Assembly (NCBI GenBank): GCA_902793285.1
Contig: CADBCV010000007.1
Location: 1-48,347 of the forward strand
DNA from: Oscillospiraceae bacterium
GTDB taxonomy: Bacteria > Bacillota > Clostridia > Oscillospirales > Oscillospiraceae
Direction: 5' to 3'
Length of the DNA: 48,347 bases
The translations under genes were made by a program, and so were the position numbers. The notes below the pieces were generated by a model. The model saw nothing but the letters and a program-made list of their open reading frames with translations. It was not told the origin of the DNA and did not search any database. This document shows positions 15,917-24,896 of the stretch, piece by piece. Numbering within the stretch: position 1 is the stretch's first letter; each line of letters begins with the position of its first letter.

Positions 15917-17196
15917 GTATGATCGCATGGCTTCTCGTCAGCTTTGCCGTGCTGATGCTCTTCGGCGTGCCCATCGGCGCGTCCCTGGGCCTGTCCGCGA
16001 TCGGCGGCATCCTGTTCATCAACGGCAGCACCGACATCATGACCATCACAAAGCGCATGTTTGAGGGCATGAACTCCTGGGCGCTGCTCGCCGTCCCTCT
16101 CTATACCTTCGCCGGCTATACCATGTCCAAGGGCGGCATTTCCTCCCGCCTGATGGATTTCTGCTATGCCATCGTCGGCCATATCTACGGCGGCCTTGCG
16201 CATGTGAACGTGCTGGCCTCCATGATCTTCGCGGGCATCTCGGGCTCTGCCGTTGCGGATACCGCGGGCGTGTCCGGCATGTTCATGCCCACCATGCTGA
16301 AAAAGGGCTACTCCAAGGAACTGACGGTCACCGTCACGGGCGTGAGCTCCACCGTCGGCATCATCATCCCGCCCTCCATCCCCATGGTGGTCATCGCGGG
16401 CATCTGCTCCATCTCCACCGGCAAGATGTTCCTCGGCGGCATCATCCCCGGCATTCTGATCGGCCTGTCGCAGATGGTCATCTCCTACATCTTTGCGAAG
16501 AAGGAGCATGTCGAGCCCGAACCCGGCCGCTTCCAGATGAAGGAGGTCTGGCGCACCTTTAAGGGGAGCTGGCCCGCCCTGCTGATGCCGGTCATCATCA
16601 TCGGCACCATCACCGCCGGCATCGTCTCGCCCACCGAGGCGGGCGCCATCGCCGTTGTGTACGGCCTCATCTGCGGCGGCATCGTCTACCGCGAGCTCAA
16701 GCTCTCCGACTTAAAGTTCTGCTTCACCGAGACCGTGCGCGTCTCCGCGCGCATCTTCCTCGTCATCGGCGCGGCGAAGCTCTACACCATCATGCTGACC
16801 ACCGCGGGCTTTGACAAGTGGCTCACCGGCGCGATGCTCGGCGTGAGCACGAATCCCACGGTCATCCTGCTGATGATCCTGCTGCTGTTCTTCATCGTGA
16901 CGATGTTTATGGAGTCCATCGCCGCCCTCACGCTCTTCATGCCCATCATCTTCCCCATCGCCATGAGCGTCGGCATCGACCCCATCGTCCTCGGCGTTCT
17001 GGTCACGGTCATGATCGGCGTCGGCCTCGTGACGCCGCCTGTCGGCATGTGCATCTATGTGGCCTGCGACATTATGAAGATCACCGTCGGCTCAACGCTC
17101 AAGTACCTCATCTGGTACATCCTCGGCACCTTCCTCGTTATCGGCATCCTCATCGCCTTCCCGCAGCTCATCACCGCCATGGGCGCCTTTGTGTGA
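15913..17196 (+). CDS. dctM: TRAP transporter large permease subunit, DctM family
   Basis: A 427-residue membrane protein of usual DctM length with about 11-13 hydrophobic helices. The N-terminal GVPIGASLGLSA, the central GVSSTVGIIIPPSIPMVV and the C-terminal VGLVTPPVGMCIYVACDI are characteristic of this ion-transporter superfamily. It forms the transport path with DctQ, fed by DctP. It overlaps dctQ by four bases and ends the operon; a terminator follows at 17300. The substrate is unknown; the neighbours point to a sugar acid or hydroxy acid. Confidence 0.93.
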   Translation: MSMIAWLLVSFAVLMLFGVPIGASLGLSAIGGILFINGSTDIMTITKRMFEGMNSWALLAVPLYTFAGYTMSKGGISSRLMDFCYAIVGHIYGGLAHVNVLASMIFAGISGSAVADTAGVSGMFMPTMLKKGYSKELTVTVTGVSSTVGIIIPPSIPMVVIAGICSISTGKMFLGGIIPGILIGLSQMVISYIFAKKEHVEPEPGRFQMKEVWRTFKGSWPALLMPVIIIGTITAGIVSPTEAGAIAVVYGLICGGIVYRELKLSDLKFCFTETVRVSARIFLVIGAAKLYTIMLTTAGFDKWLTGAMLGVSTNPTVILLMILLLFFIVTMFMESIAALTLFMPIIFPIAMSVGIDPIVLGVLVTVMIGVGLVTPPVGMCIYVACDIMKITVGSTLKYLIWYILGTFLVIGILIAFPQLITAMGAFV

Positions 17197-17248
17197 CAGA
17201 GTGCCGAAGATTTCCGTGAACTGGGGCTGAAAAACAGTCCCGCAAGTC

Positions 17249-17279
17249 CGTAGGGGCGGATATCATCCGCCCGCGCGGT
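17249..17279 (+). repeat. GTAGGGG palindromic unit
   Basis: CCGTAGGGGCGGATATCATC followed by CGCCCGCGCGG. The stem GGGCGGAT/ATCCGCCC is the same variant as at 41435 and 41600. Located just after dctM. Confidence 0.8.
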
Positions 17280-17299
17280 ACAGATCCAAAACAAACAGC

Positions 17300-17352
17300 C
17301 CCCGGGCGAAAACGTACGCGGTACGGATTCGCCCGGGGTTTCATGTTTTTTT
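17300..17352 (+). terminator. Intrinsic terminator of the TRAP operon
   Basis: CCCCGGGCGAA (17300-17310) pairs with TTCGCCCGGGG (17328-17338), with an inner GTAC/GTAC pairing, then TTTCATGTTTTTTT. It separates dctM from the converging SNF2 gene. The ATTCGCCCGGG arm is shared with hairpins at 41652 and 3409. Confidence 0.75.
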
Positions 17353-17362
17353 GCCTTTTCTC

Positions 17363-17472
17363 CGCCGGGCCGCCGAGGGCGTCGGCCCCTACGGACAGGC
17401 GGAACATTTTCGCATCCTGGCACACCTGTGCCGGATCGCAGGCACGCGGGCGGCTGATAGCTGCCCCTACGG
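17363..17472 (-). repeat. Two GTAGGGG units flanking a GGCAC hairpin
   Basis: Reverse-orientation GTAGGGG units end near 17395 and 17472. Between them GGCAC-ACCT-GTGCC (17419-17432) matches the hairpin type seen at 3501, 3990, 27896 and 41395. The order unit-hairpin-unit is the same as at 3458-3553. No gene is present in 17197-17509. Confidence 0.75.
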
Positions 17473-17509
17473 TGTCAGAGGGACTTTATGGGAGCCCTCT
17501 CCCTGCCCA

Positions 17510-20500
17510 TCACCCCAGCAGCTCGAGCAGCTCCTCCTGGCTCAGGGACGCGAGGCTTGTCCCCTCGCCGCTGAGGACGGCTTCGGCAAGATCGCGCTTG
17601 GCCTCCTGCATGGCGAGGATGCGCTCCTCAATGCTGTCCTTGACGATGATCCGGTAGACGGTGACCTGGTTCTGCTGCCCGATGCGGTGGGCGCGGTCGG
17701 TGGCCTGGTTCTGGGCGGCGAGATTCCACCACGGATCGTAGTGGATGACCACGTCCGCGCCGGTCAGGTTGAGCCCCGTGCCGCCCGCCTTGAGTGAGAT
17801 CAGAAACACCGGCGTGTCGCCCGCGTTAAAGTCCCGCACGAGTCTGAGCCGCTGCTCCTTCGGCGTCGCGCCGGTGAGCTTGTAATAGGGGATGCCCGCG
17901 GCCTTTAGATCCTCCTCCAAAAGCGCGAGCATGGACGTAAACTGGGAGAACACCAGCATCCGGTGTCCGCCGCCCATGGCGCTTTCGATGAGCTCCAGAC
18001 AGGCCGCGCGTTTGGCGCTGCCGCCGTGATAGTCCTCCAGCAGCAGCGACGGGTCGCAGCAGATCTGGCGAATCCGGGTGAGCTCGGCAAAGATGCGCAG
18101 CTTATCCTCCCCGCTGCCGCCGGCGCTCGTGACAAGCTGCTTCATGCGCACGATCTGCCCGTCGTAGATCTTGCGCTGCTCATCGTCAAAGCGGGTATAG
18201 CGCACCTCCTCCAGCTTGGCGGGCAGATCCTTGAGCACATCGGCCTTGAGACGCCGCAGGATGAAGGGACCGGTCATCTGCTTGAGCCGCTGGGTGGCCT
18301 CCGGGTCCTTCTGCTTCGTGACCGGCGTCTCCAGCCGGCGGGAGAACTCCGCGTAGCTGTAGAGAAAGCCCGGCATCAGGAAATCGAAGATGCTCCACAG
18401 CTCGGCAAGGCGGTTTTCGATGGGCGTGCCGGTCAGGGCAAAGCGGAGATCGGCCTTCACGGCCTTCACCGCCTTGGTCATGGCGGCCTTCTGGTTTTTG
18501 ATGTACTGCGCCTCGTCCAGGACCATGACGGAAAAACGCAGATCCTTGTATACCGCGATGTCCTGCCGCAGCAGATCATAGCTCGTGATGCAGACCGCAC
18601 CCTCCGCGAGGGCCGCGATGCGGCTTTTCCGCTGTGCCGCCGTGCCGGCCATCACCTGGGTCTCGAGCCCCGGGGCGAAGCGGTGAAACTCCTCCTGCCA
18701 GTTATACACAAGCGAGGCCGGGCACACCACAAGGCAGCGTGTGCGCCTGTCCGCGTCGTAGAGGGCCTGGACCAGGGCGATGAACTGCAGGGTCTTCCCA
18801 AGGCCCATCTCGTCGGCCAGAATACCGCCGAAGCCCGCCGCCGCCAGTGTGCGCAGCCACTTGTAACCGTGCACCTGATAGGGACGCAGGATCTCCGCCT
18901 GGGCCTCCGGCACCTCGTAATCCGCGTCCCGGATGGTCTTGAAGTTCTTGATGAGGGCCCGGTAGGTGCGGTCACGGTCGGAGGAGAGACTGTCGTGCTC
19001 CTCCAGGAGAGAGTCGAGATACAGCGCCCGGTACATCGGGACCTTCACGCCGCCGCGCACGGCGTCCTCCCAGGAAAAATCCATCCCCGCCCCGAGGGCC
19101 TCGAGCTCGGAGAGCTGGCCGCTCCGGTCCAGATCCAGGAACGCGCCGCTCTGGAGGCGGTGGTATTTTTTCTTCTGCCGGTAGCTCTCCAGCACCGCGA
19201 GCAGCTCCTCCGGGGCCATGTCCTTCGTGAGAAGCTCGATTTCAAGCAGCCCGCTATCGACGGACACGCCGACGCGAAGCTGCGGCATGGGGCGCAGGGC
19301 GTTGCGGTCGAAGGCGGCGCTGCCCACGGTTTCCCCGAAGCGCTGAAGCTCCGGCAGGGCCTCGGTCATGATCTCATAGAGCGCATCGTCGGAATAGGAA
19401 AGCCAAAAGCGCCCGTCCGCCTCAAGCTGGTGCGGGAAATAGACCCTCAGCGTCTGGAGCACTCGCTCCTCCTGCGCGGCATCCCGGTAGAGCCCGCCCT
19501 TGCCGGCATAGGGAAGCGTGCGCGGGGCCTCCTCGCCGTAGCGCACCAGGGCCTCGCAGGTGATGATGCCGTATACACTCTCGATGTCCAGCCGGAAGGT
19601 AAAGCGCGGCTCGGGCGGGAGCAGGCCCTCCACCTCTTCGGCGCAGCCGTCCTCCAGGTCGATGCAGGGGCTCCGCCGAAGCTGAGGCACAACGCGGTAA
19701 TAGTACTCAGCGAGCTTTTCGCGGCCGATCCGGAAACGGATGTTGCCGTTTCGGTCCGACGCCTCCCGGAAGGGGCGCAGGGCCTGCTCCTCCTCTTTGG
19801 TAATTTTGCTGAGATTCACGGGGGTGAGCATGTAGCTGCCCGCGCTGCCTCGGAGGATCACCGGCATCCTGCCGCTGATTTCTACCCCCAGCAGGCTCCC
19901 GCTCTCCGGAATCCGTTCTGTCCTGAGCGGCACCCGCAGCGCGGCGTGCCCGACGGTGAGCTGCCCCGCGTCCTTTTTCCCGGGACCGGAAAACTCCACC
20001 GCCGTGCCCTCCGCCAGCTCGTAAAAGCGGTCCAGCACAGCCCCTGCCAGCGCGTCACGGGTCTTGACCTTGAGCTGGCCGGAGTAGTAGTTCAGCGAAT
20101 CGTTCGCCACCTCCGTCTCGCTCATGCGCCGCTGGAGGAATGTCAGCCACGGGAGACTGTCGTCGGTCAGCTCAAAGGCGCCGAAATCAATGCTGTTTGC
20201 CGCGCTCAGACGAAAGGTCTCGCGGGCCTCATAATCGCGCAGAAAATCACGGTACGAGCGCAGGAGAACGGACTTCCCGCCCGCGGCCCCGATCTTGTAG
20301 GAGAGCGCCAGCACCCCGTTATCGAGCATCAGGCGCGGCTGGAGGGAGATGCATTTCGGCCGCGGCGCTTCCTCGTCGGGCGGGGCCTCCTGCCGGGCCG
20401 AGAGACGGTCCATCGCCTCCAGAAACGCGCTTGCCGCCCGGTCGGTCGCGTCGCCGGGGTTTTCCCGGCGGATGTACTCACCCAGCAGCGCGAGTATCGC

Positions 20501-21346
20501 AAGCTCGTGCTCACACAGATCGCTGCCGGCATAGCCGTAGTAATAGGAGGGCCGGCATGAACAGCGGTGGCTCTCCAGCTTGTCGGGCAAGAGCTCAAGC
20601 TGCACGAAACGGCTCTGCTTCCCGTCAAGTACATTTCCCTGCGCAAAGAGGGAGGGGGAACCGTCATGGGAAAAGCTCCGGCTCACACTCTCAAGGCCGG
20701 CCGCGTCCTTTTCCAGCAGCGCCCGCGCCTGCTCGGCGGCGTATGCGTTGGTGCGTACGTTTCGCAGGGCGCGGCGGAGCTTGAAAAAGCTGCCCTCGGG
20801 GTCTTCCCCGGCGAAGAAGGAAGCGGCGCTCTGCTTGCGGTTCTTCTTCGCCTCCATTTCCGCCCGCAGCCGCTCCTGCTCCGCTTTTTTGCGGGCCTGC
20901 TCGGCCTTGCGCTGCCGCTCCAGCTCCTTTGCCCGCTCGCGCTCCTCCGCCTCCCGCCGCCGCTGCTCAAGAAGCTCCGGCGGCTCGTCAAAAATCCAGG
21001 GGCCGTGCGTCTCTTCCCAGAGCATCAGCACCGCCGCCTCATGGTGGCAGACCTCGCTGTGGCGGTTCCAGCCGCCGATATGGTGATAGTACTTCCGCTT
21101 CGTGAGACAGGTACAGCGGAACTTCTTGTCGTCCCAGTTATCGTAAAAGGATTTGGGGCCTTGAATACTGACCTCAAAGCGCCTGCCGGTTTTGACCGCA
21201 AACGTCGCGGCGGCAAAGCCCTCCGCCGTGACGAGATCCCTGACGCAGCCGCTCTCCACGGCGCTTTTCGCCTTCGTCAGCACCTCGGGCGGAAACAGCA
21301 CGCGCCACGCCTTTTCCTCCTGCACGGGTTTCAAGCTGTCCTGCAA
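17510..21346 (-). CDS. SNF2-family DNA translocase with two SWIM zinc fingers
   Basis: A 1278-residue cytoplasmic Swi2/Snf2 ATPase. N-terminal SWIM motif C78-x-C80...C100-x-H102 and a second CxC...CxH at C262, C264, C278, H280; a Glu/Arg-rich coiled segment lies between them (about 125-180). A long middle region of the bacterial SNF2-associated type precedes the motor: Walker A DEMGLGKT (845-852), DEAQ (944-947), and the helicase C-terminal part with ATDRAHRIGQ (about 1215-1224). Such proteins translocate on duplex DNA and remodel protein-DNA complexes; the exact role in clostridia is unsettled. The start is TTG at 21346, with AAAGG about ten bases upstream and a sigma-A promoter placed suitably; no better start is seen. 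It stands alone, converging on the TRAP operon. No restriction or toxin partner is adjacent. Confidence 0.9.
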   Translation of the reverse strand: MQDSLKPVQEEKAWRVLFPPEVLTKAKSAVESGCVRDLVTAEGFAAATFAVKTGRRFEVSIQGPKSFYDNWDDKKFRCTCLTKRKYYHHIGGWNRHSEVCHHEAAVLMLWEETHGPWIFDEPPELLEQRRREAEERERAKELERQRKAEQARKKAEQERLRAEMEAKKNRKQSAASFFAGEDPEGSFFKLRRALRNVRTNAYAAEQARALLEKDAAGLESVSRSFSHDGSPSLFAQGNVLDGKQSRFVQLELLPDKLESHRCSCRPSYYYGYAGSDLCEHELAILALLGEYIRRENPGDATDRAASAFLEAMDRLSARQEAPPDEEAPRPKCISLQPRLMLDNGVLALSYKIGAAGGKSVLLRSYRDFLRDYEARETFRLSAANSIDFGAFELTDDSLPWLTFLQRRMSETEVANDSLNYYSGQLKVKTRDALAGAVLDRFYELAEGTAVEFSGPGKKDAGQLTVGHAALRVPLRTERIPESGSLLGVEISGRMPVILRGSAGSYMLTPVNLSKITKEEEQALRPFREASDRNGNIRFRIGREKLAEYYYRVVPQLRRSPCIDLEDGCAEEVEGLLPPEPRFTFRLDIESVYGIITCEALVRYGEEAPRTLPYAGKGGLYRDAAQEERVLQTLRVYFPHQLEADGRFWLSYSDDALYEIMTEALPELQRFGETVGSAAFDRNALRPMPQLRVGVSVDSGLLEIELLTKDMAPEELLAVLESYRQKKKYHRLQSGAFLDLDRSGQLSELEALGAGMDFSWEDAVRGGVKVPMYRALYLDSLLEEHDSLSSDRDRTYRALIKNFKTIRDADYEVPEAQAEILRPYQVHGYKWLRTLAAAGFGGILADEMGLGKTLQFIALVQALYDADRRTRCLVVCPASLVYNWQEEFHRFAPGLETQVMAGTAAQRKSRIAALAEGAVCITSYDLLRQDIAVYKDLRFSVMVLDEAQYIKNQKAAMTKAVKAVKADLRFALTGTPIENRLAELWSIFDFLMPGFLYSYAEFSRRLETPVTKQKDPEATQRLKQMTGPFILRRLKADVLKDLPAKLEEVRYTRFDDEQRKIYDGQIVRMKQLVTSAGGSGEDKLRIFAELTRIRQICCDPSLLLEDYHGGSAKRAACLELIESAMGGGHRMLVFSQFTSMLALLEEDLKAAGIPYYKLTGATPKEQRLRLVRDFNAGDTPVFLISLKAGGTGLNLTGADVVIHYDPWWNLAAQNQATDRAHRIGQQNQVTVYRIIVKDSIEERILAMQEAKRDLAEAVLSGEGTSLASLSQEELLELLG

Positions 21347-21374
21347 TGTATCACAACCTTTATGTTTTTTATCT

Positions 21375-21403
21375 ATTTTATCCTGCTTTCAGCCGGGCGT
21401 CAA
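21375..21403 (-). promoter_or_regulatory. Sigma-A promoter of the SNF2 gene
   Basis: On the minus strand TTGACG (21398-21403), 17 bases, TAAAAT (21375-21380), about 29 bases before the TTG start, supporting that start codon. Confidence 0.65.
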
Positions 21404-21436
21404 CCGGAATTGCCCTTGTGCGCATCTGCTGTTTTG

Positions 21437-22738
21437 TCACCCATCAATCGCATTCTCATCCAGCAGAAAGTGCTCGACGCCGACGTACAGGAACCCGTCT
21501 TCATCGTGCCAGGGGATAATATCGTCCCGCACGACAACGATCTTCTTAAAGGAATCCGGGATGCGCTTCAGGGATTCCGTCTCCTGCTTTCTCTTCTCAG
21601 GATCAGCCACCGTCAAAGCCGACTGAATATAATATCGCTGCGTCCCCCGGTTCACGACGAAGTCGACCTCCAGTTGCTTGCGGACCTTTTTGCCGCCCGG
21701 CTCGGTCGTGCTGATTTCCACCACGCCCACATCCACGTCAAAGCCCCGGCGCAGCAGATCGTTGAAGAGGACATTCTCCATGATATGCGTCTCCTCCTGC
21801 TGGCGGAATCCAAGGCGGGCGTTGCGAAGACCCACGTCCGAGAAATAGTATTTCAGCGGCGTCTTGATATATTTCCTGCCCTTCACGTCATAACGCTCTG
21901 CCCGCTGCAGAAGAAACGCGTCCATAAAATAGGACAGATAGCGGTCAATGGTATCCGGGGAGATCCGAAGCCGCTTTTCACTGGCAAACGTATTGGATAA
22001 CTTGTTCGGGTTCGTCAGGGAGCCGATGGACGAGGCCAGTATATTCAGAAGATCGTCCAGAACATCCGTCTGATTCAGGATGGTGTGGCGCTCCACGATA
22101 TCCCGCAGATAGGTCTTTTCAAACAGATCCCGCAGATACTTGCTTTTCTCCTCATGACTGTCCATGGAAAGCACCAGCGGCATCCCGCCGTAGGTGCAGT
22201 AATCCCGCCAGGCATGGCGTCTGTCGCCGTCATACGCCTGATAAAACTCCGCAAAGGACAGCGGATTCACCCGGATCTCATCCCCGCGGTCACGAAACTG
22301 CGTCAGGATATCCGAGGAGAGCATCTGCGAATTGCTGCCGGTCACATAGATATCCGCGTTTCGAATTTTCATGAGGCCGAGCACTACATCGATAAAGCCG
22401 AGCTTCGCTTCGGGATCATCCACATAAGGGTTTTGAATCTCGGAGACAAACTGGATCTCGTCGATCATCACATAGTACCGCTTTTTCGGATCACGAATCC
22501 GCTCCCGGACAAACTTGTCAAGCTCCATCGGATTGCGGTATCTGGCGCTCGGCAGCTCGTCCAGCGCAAGCGTGATGAGTTGATCCTCTTCGACGCCCTG
22601 CTCCCGCAGGTAGCTTGCGTACAGCTCGAACAGCAGAAAAGACTTTCCGCAGCGCCGAAGGCCGGTAATGATCTTGACTCTTCCGTTGTTCTGCTTTTTG
22701 ATCAATTTCTCCAGATACTGTTGCCGCTGAATCAGCAT
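21437..22738 (-). CDS. AAA ATPase with DUF4143-type C-terminal domain
   Basis: A 433-residue protein of the large 'ATP-binding protein, DUF4143' group. Walker A is TGLRRCGKS (about 24-32), Walker B YYVMIDEIQ, sensor YVTGSNSQML, and the C-terminal region contains the restriction-endonuclease-like FNDLLRRGFDVDVGVVE...LEVDFVV, with an E-x-D-F-V core as in the DUF4143 nuclease-like fold. The family is abundant in bacteria and its role is not settled; it is often suspected of defence or mobile-element links. ATG 22738 follows GAGGTGAT. Base composition is visibly poorer in GC and uses more A/T-ending codons than its neighbours, suggesting recent transfer. It is divergent from spoIIID. Confidence 0.85.
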   Translation of the reverse strand: MLIQRQQYLEKLIKKQNNGRVKIITGLRRCGKSFLLFELYASYLREQGVEEDQLITLALDELPSARYRNPMELDKFVRERIRDPKKRYYVMIDEIQFVSEIQNPYVDDPEAKLGFIDVVLGLMKIRNADIYVTGSNSQMLSSDILTQFRDRGDEIRVNPLSFAEFYQAYDGDRRHAWRDYCTYGGMPLVLSMDSHEEKSKYLRDLFEKTYLRDIVERHTILNQTDVLDDLLNILASSIGSLTNPNKLSNTFASEKRLRISPDTIDRYLSYFMDAFLLQRAERYDVKGRKYIKTPLKYYFSDVGLRNARLGFRQQEETHIMENVLFNDLLRRGFDVDVGVVEISTTEPGGKKVRKQLEVDFVVNRGTQRYYIQSALTVADPEKRKQETESLKRIPDSFKKIVVVRDDIIPWHDEDGFLYVGVEHFLLDENAIDG

Positions 22739-22934
22739 TGCCATCACCTCAAGAATTTTTTGCGGGTTGGAACATATTTTCCCCGTCTCCTTCGGAAAGC
22801 ATACCACTTCCGCCTCATAAGCACAAGAAGAACTTGAAAAAAATATGCGGACAGGTGCAAAATTTTCTCAAGGAGTTGCGGCAAAATGATTCAGCGTCTA
22901 TGGCGGCAGTTGACGGAGACGCAGATTTGCTCCT

Positions 22935-22965
22935 TTCATAACCCGCCCCTTTGCACGCATATACA
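22935..22965 (+). promoter_or_regulatory. Possible sigma-E type promoter of spoIIID
   Basis: TCATAAC (22935-22941), 15 bases, then CATATACAT (22957-22965), an imperfect match to the sporulation sigma-E pattern. In Bacillus subtilis spoIIID is sigma-E dependent; here the match is suggestive only. Confidence 0.3.
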
Positions 22966-23015
22966 TGACCCAGAGAACGTGCGGCGGTTTTGCGCCGCGC
23001 AGGGGAGTGGTGCAA

Positions 23016-23270
23016 GTGCGACTGAGCTTAGAGGAGCGGGCCTGCGATCTGGCCGTGTATATCATCGAGAACCAAACAACGGTGCGCGCCGCCGCCAAAA
23101 AATTCGGCGTGTCAAAGTCCACCGTACACAAGGACCTGACGGAGCGGCTGCCGCATGTGAACCCGGGGCTTTACAGCCAGGTGCGCGTGCTGCTGGACAT
23201 CAACAAGGCGGAGCGGCATATCCGCGGCGGCCTCGCCACCCGGAGAAAGTATAAGGGCAGCAGCGCATAA
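23016..23270 (+). CDS. spoIIID: Sporulation transcriptional regulator SpoIIID
   Basis: An 84-residue DNA-binding protein acting in the mother cell during sporulation, activating and repressing sigma-E and sigma-K genes. The helix-turn-helix TTVRAAAKKFGVSKSTVHKDLTERLP is nearly identical to that of B. subtilis SpoIIID, and the basic tail HIRGGLATRRKYK is conserved. The start is GTG at 23016, preceded eight bases upstream by AGGGGAG; longer versions add residues not found in the family. B. subtilis SpoIIID has 93 residues, clostridial ones are slightly shorter. It stands alone here. Confidence 0.95.
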   Translation: MRLSLEERACDLAVYIIENQTTVRAAAKKFGVSKSTVHKDLTERLPHVNPGLYSQVRVLLDINKAERHIRGGLATRRKYKGSSA

Positions 23271-23303
23271 TGCTGCGCGCTGTCGCCTAAGGAGAGATAG
23301 ACA

Positions 23304-23327
23304 GAGCGCCCGCAGATACGGGCGCTC
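23304..23327. terminator. Hairpin between converging spoIIID and the glycosyltransferase gene
   Basis: GAGCGCCCG (23304-23312) and CGGGCGCTC (23319-23327) form a 9-bp GC-rich stem with a 6-base loop between two converging genes. No long T-run on either side. Confidence 0.5.
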
Positions 23328-23346
23328 ATAATTACCATAATAAAGT

Positions 23347-24795
23347 TTACATAAATCTGTCCCAATACTTTGCCAGCTCGTCGAAGCGGGTCTTGAGCTC
23401 GGCCGTGATGCGATTCTGCTCATGCTCAAAATCGGCGCCGAGGTTTTGCAGCTCGCCGAGGCGGCGCTGGCCCTCGTTCCGGAGCTCGTTCACGAGCCTT
23501 TGGGTGCTCTCGGTCAGATCGCGCATCCGGGCCTTCTGGCGCTCGCGGCTGCGGTTGTAGTCGTCCATGCTCGCGGCGATACTGTGGATGAGATCATCCG
23601 AGAGCCCCGTGTGCCGGGGGTATTTGCCCGCGCGGTAGTTCTCGATCACAACTTCATAGCGGGCGGCGGCGCGCTGTACGGCCTCGTCCCAGGAGATGTA
23701 GAGATCGCGCTGGGCCCCCTCGCCGACAGTTTTGAAGATCTCCGGCGTTCGGCAGAGCTCCAGGAGCTTTGCCGCCATGCTCGCGGCGTTTTCCTCAATG
23801 AGAAAGCCGCTCACGCCGTCCACGGTGTCCTCTGCGGCGCAGCTTCCGGCGATGAGGACGCTTGCGAGCGCGCAGGCCGCGGCCTCATGCACGACAAGGC
23901 CGTTCGTGTCGAAGGTGGAGGGAAAGAGGAAGAGATCGGCCCTGCAGTACCAGGCGCGGATGCGGGTGCGGTCGTGGATGGGCTCGGCGAAGAAGACCTT
24001 GTCGGTGAGGGCGAGAGCTTCGGTATAGGCCACGATCTCCTCGCGGTCGCCGCCGGCCCCGACGAAGACCATGCGGAAATCCTGCCCCGCGTCCCGGAGC
24101 GTCTTCAGCGCGTTGAGGATGATGCGGATGCCCTTGTACCACATCATGCGCCCGACAAAGAGGAACACCGGCACGCCCGCCGGCAGATCGAAGGGGGCCG
24201 TCACCTCGTCGATGAGGCGCTGCTCCACGCGGCCCCGGGGGAAGTCCACGCCGTTCGGCATGACGATATAGTCCCCCTCAAAGCCGAGGGAGCGGAGATT
24301 TTCCCCCGCGCCGCGGCTCACGGTCCAGACCTCGTCGCAGGCGGCGATGTTCTGCACGAGAAGGCGCTTGGCCTCCTCCTGCAGGAGCTTGTTGGAGACG
24401 GCGTTTGCGATGTCGATGTCGAATTTCGTATGGTAGGTGAGCACCACCGGCGCGTCGATCCTGTCGCGCAGCGAGCGGGCGAGCATGGTGGAGGTGATGG
24501 GGCAGTGCGTGTGGATAAGATCGAAGCGCTCCGCCACGAGTTTTTTCTGCACCTCCGGCGAGAAGGGGAAGCCCGCGTAGTAGCCCACGAGCTTTGTGAG
24601 ATCCACGCTCGGATAGCGCAGCACGGGGAAGGCGTAGCCGGAGTCGTCCGCCTCCGGGTTATCCGGCGTGACCACCGTGCAGCGCCCGTAGGCGCGGGTG
24701 ATGATGTCGGCGTAGTTCAAGACCGCGTTCACCACCCCGTCGATCTCCGGCGGGAAGGAATCGTTGATGAGACAGATGTTGAAGTTTTCAGCCAT
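23347..24795 (-). CDS. Family 4 glycosyltransferase
   Basis: A 482-residue GT-B fold enzyme. The N-terminal acceptor domain begins with ICLINDSFPPEIDGVVNAV, and the donor domain has VFLFVGRMMWYKG (about 225-238) and the FVHEAAACALASVLIAG block typical of GT4 donor binding. The last 65 or so residues are helical with heptad character (RMRDLTESTQRLVNELRNE onward), which may mediate membrane or self association. It resembles diacylglycerol alpha-glucosyltransferases that make membrane glycolipids; this specificity is inferred. ATG 24795 has AAGGAG seven bases upstream. It is flanked by repeats upstream and converges on spoIIID. Confidence 0.85.
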   Translation of the reverse strand: MAENFNICLINDSFPPEIDGVVNAVLNYADIITRAYGRCTVVTPDNPEADDSGYAFPVLRYPSVDLTKLVGYYAGFPFSPEVQKKLVAERFDLIHTHCPITSTMLARSLRDRIDAPVVLTYHTKFDIDIANAVSNKLLQEEAKRLLVQNIAACDEVWTVSRGAGENLRSLGFEGDYIVMPNGVDFPRGRVEQRLIDEVTAPFDLPAGVPVFLFVGRMMWYKGIRIILNALKTLRDAGQDFRMVFVGAGGDREEIVAYTEALALTDKVFFAEPIHDRTRIRAWYCRADLFLFPSTFDTNGLVVHEAAACALASVLIAGSCAAEDTVDGVSGFLIEENAASMAAKLLELCRTPEIFKTVGEGAQRDLYISWDEAVQRAAARYEVVIENYRAGKYPRHTGLSDDLIHSIAASMDDYNRSRERQKARMRDLTESTQRLVNELRNEGQRRLGELQNLGADFEHEQNRITAELKTRFDELAKYWDRFM

Positions 24796-24896
24796 AACAT
24801 ACTCCTTGAAGAGGGCTTGCCCGAATAGGGGATAAGCCCTGCGTAATAAGAAACGCCGCAGGGGACCGATGCTTTCATCGGCCAGCGCGGGGGGGT

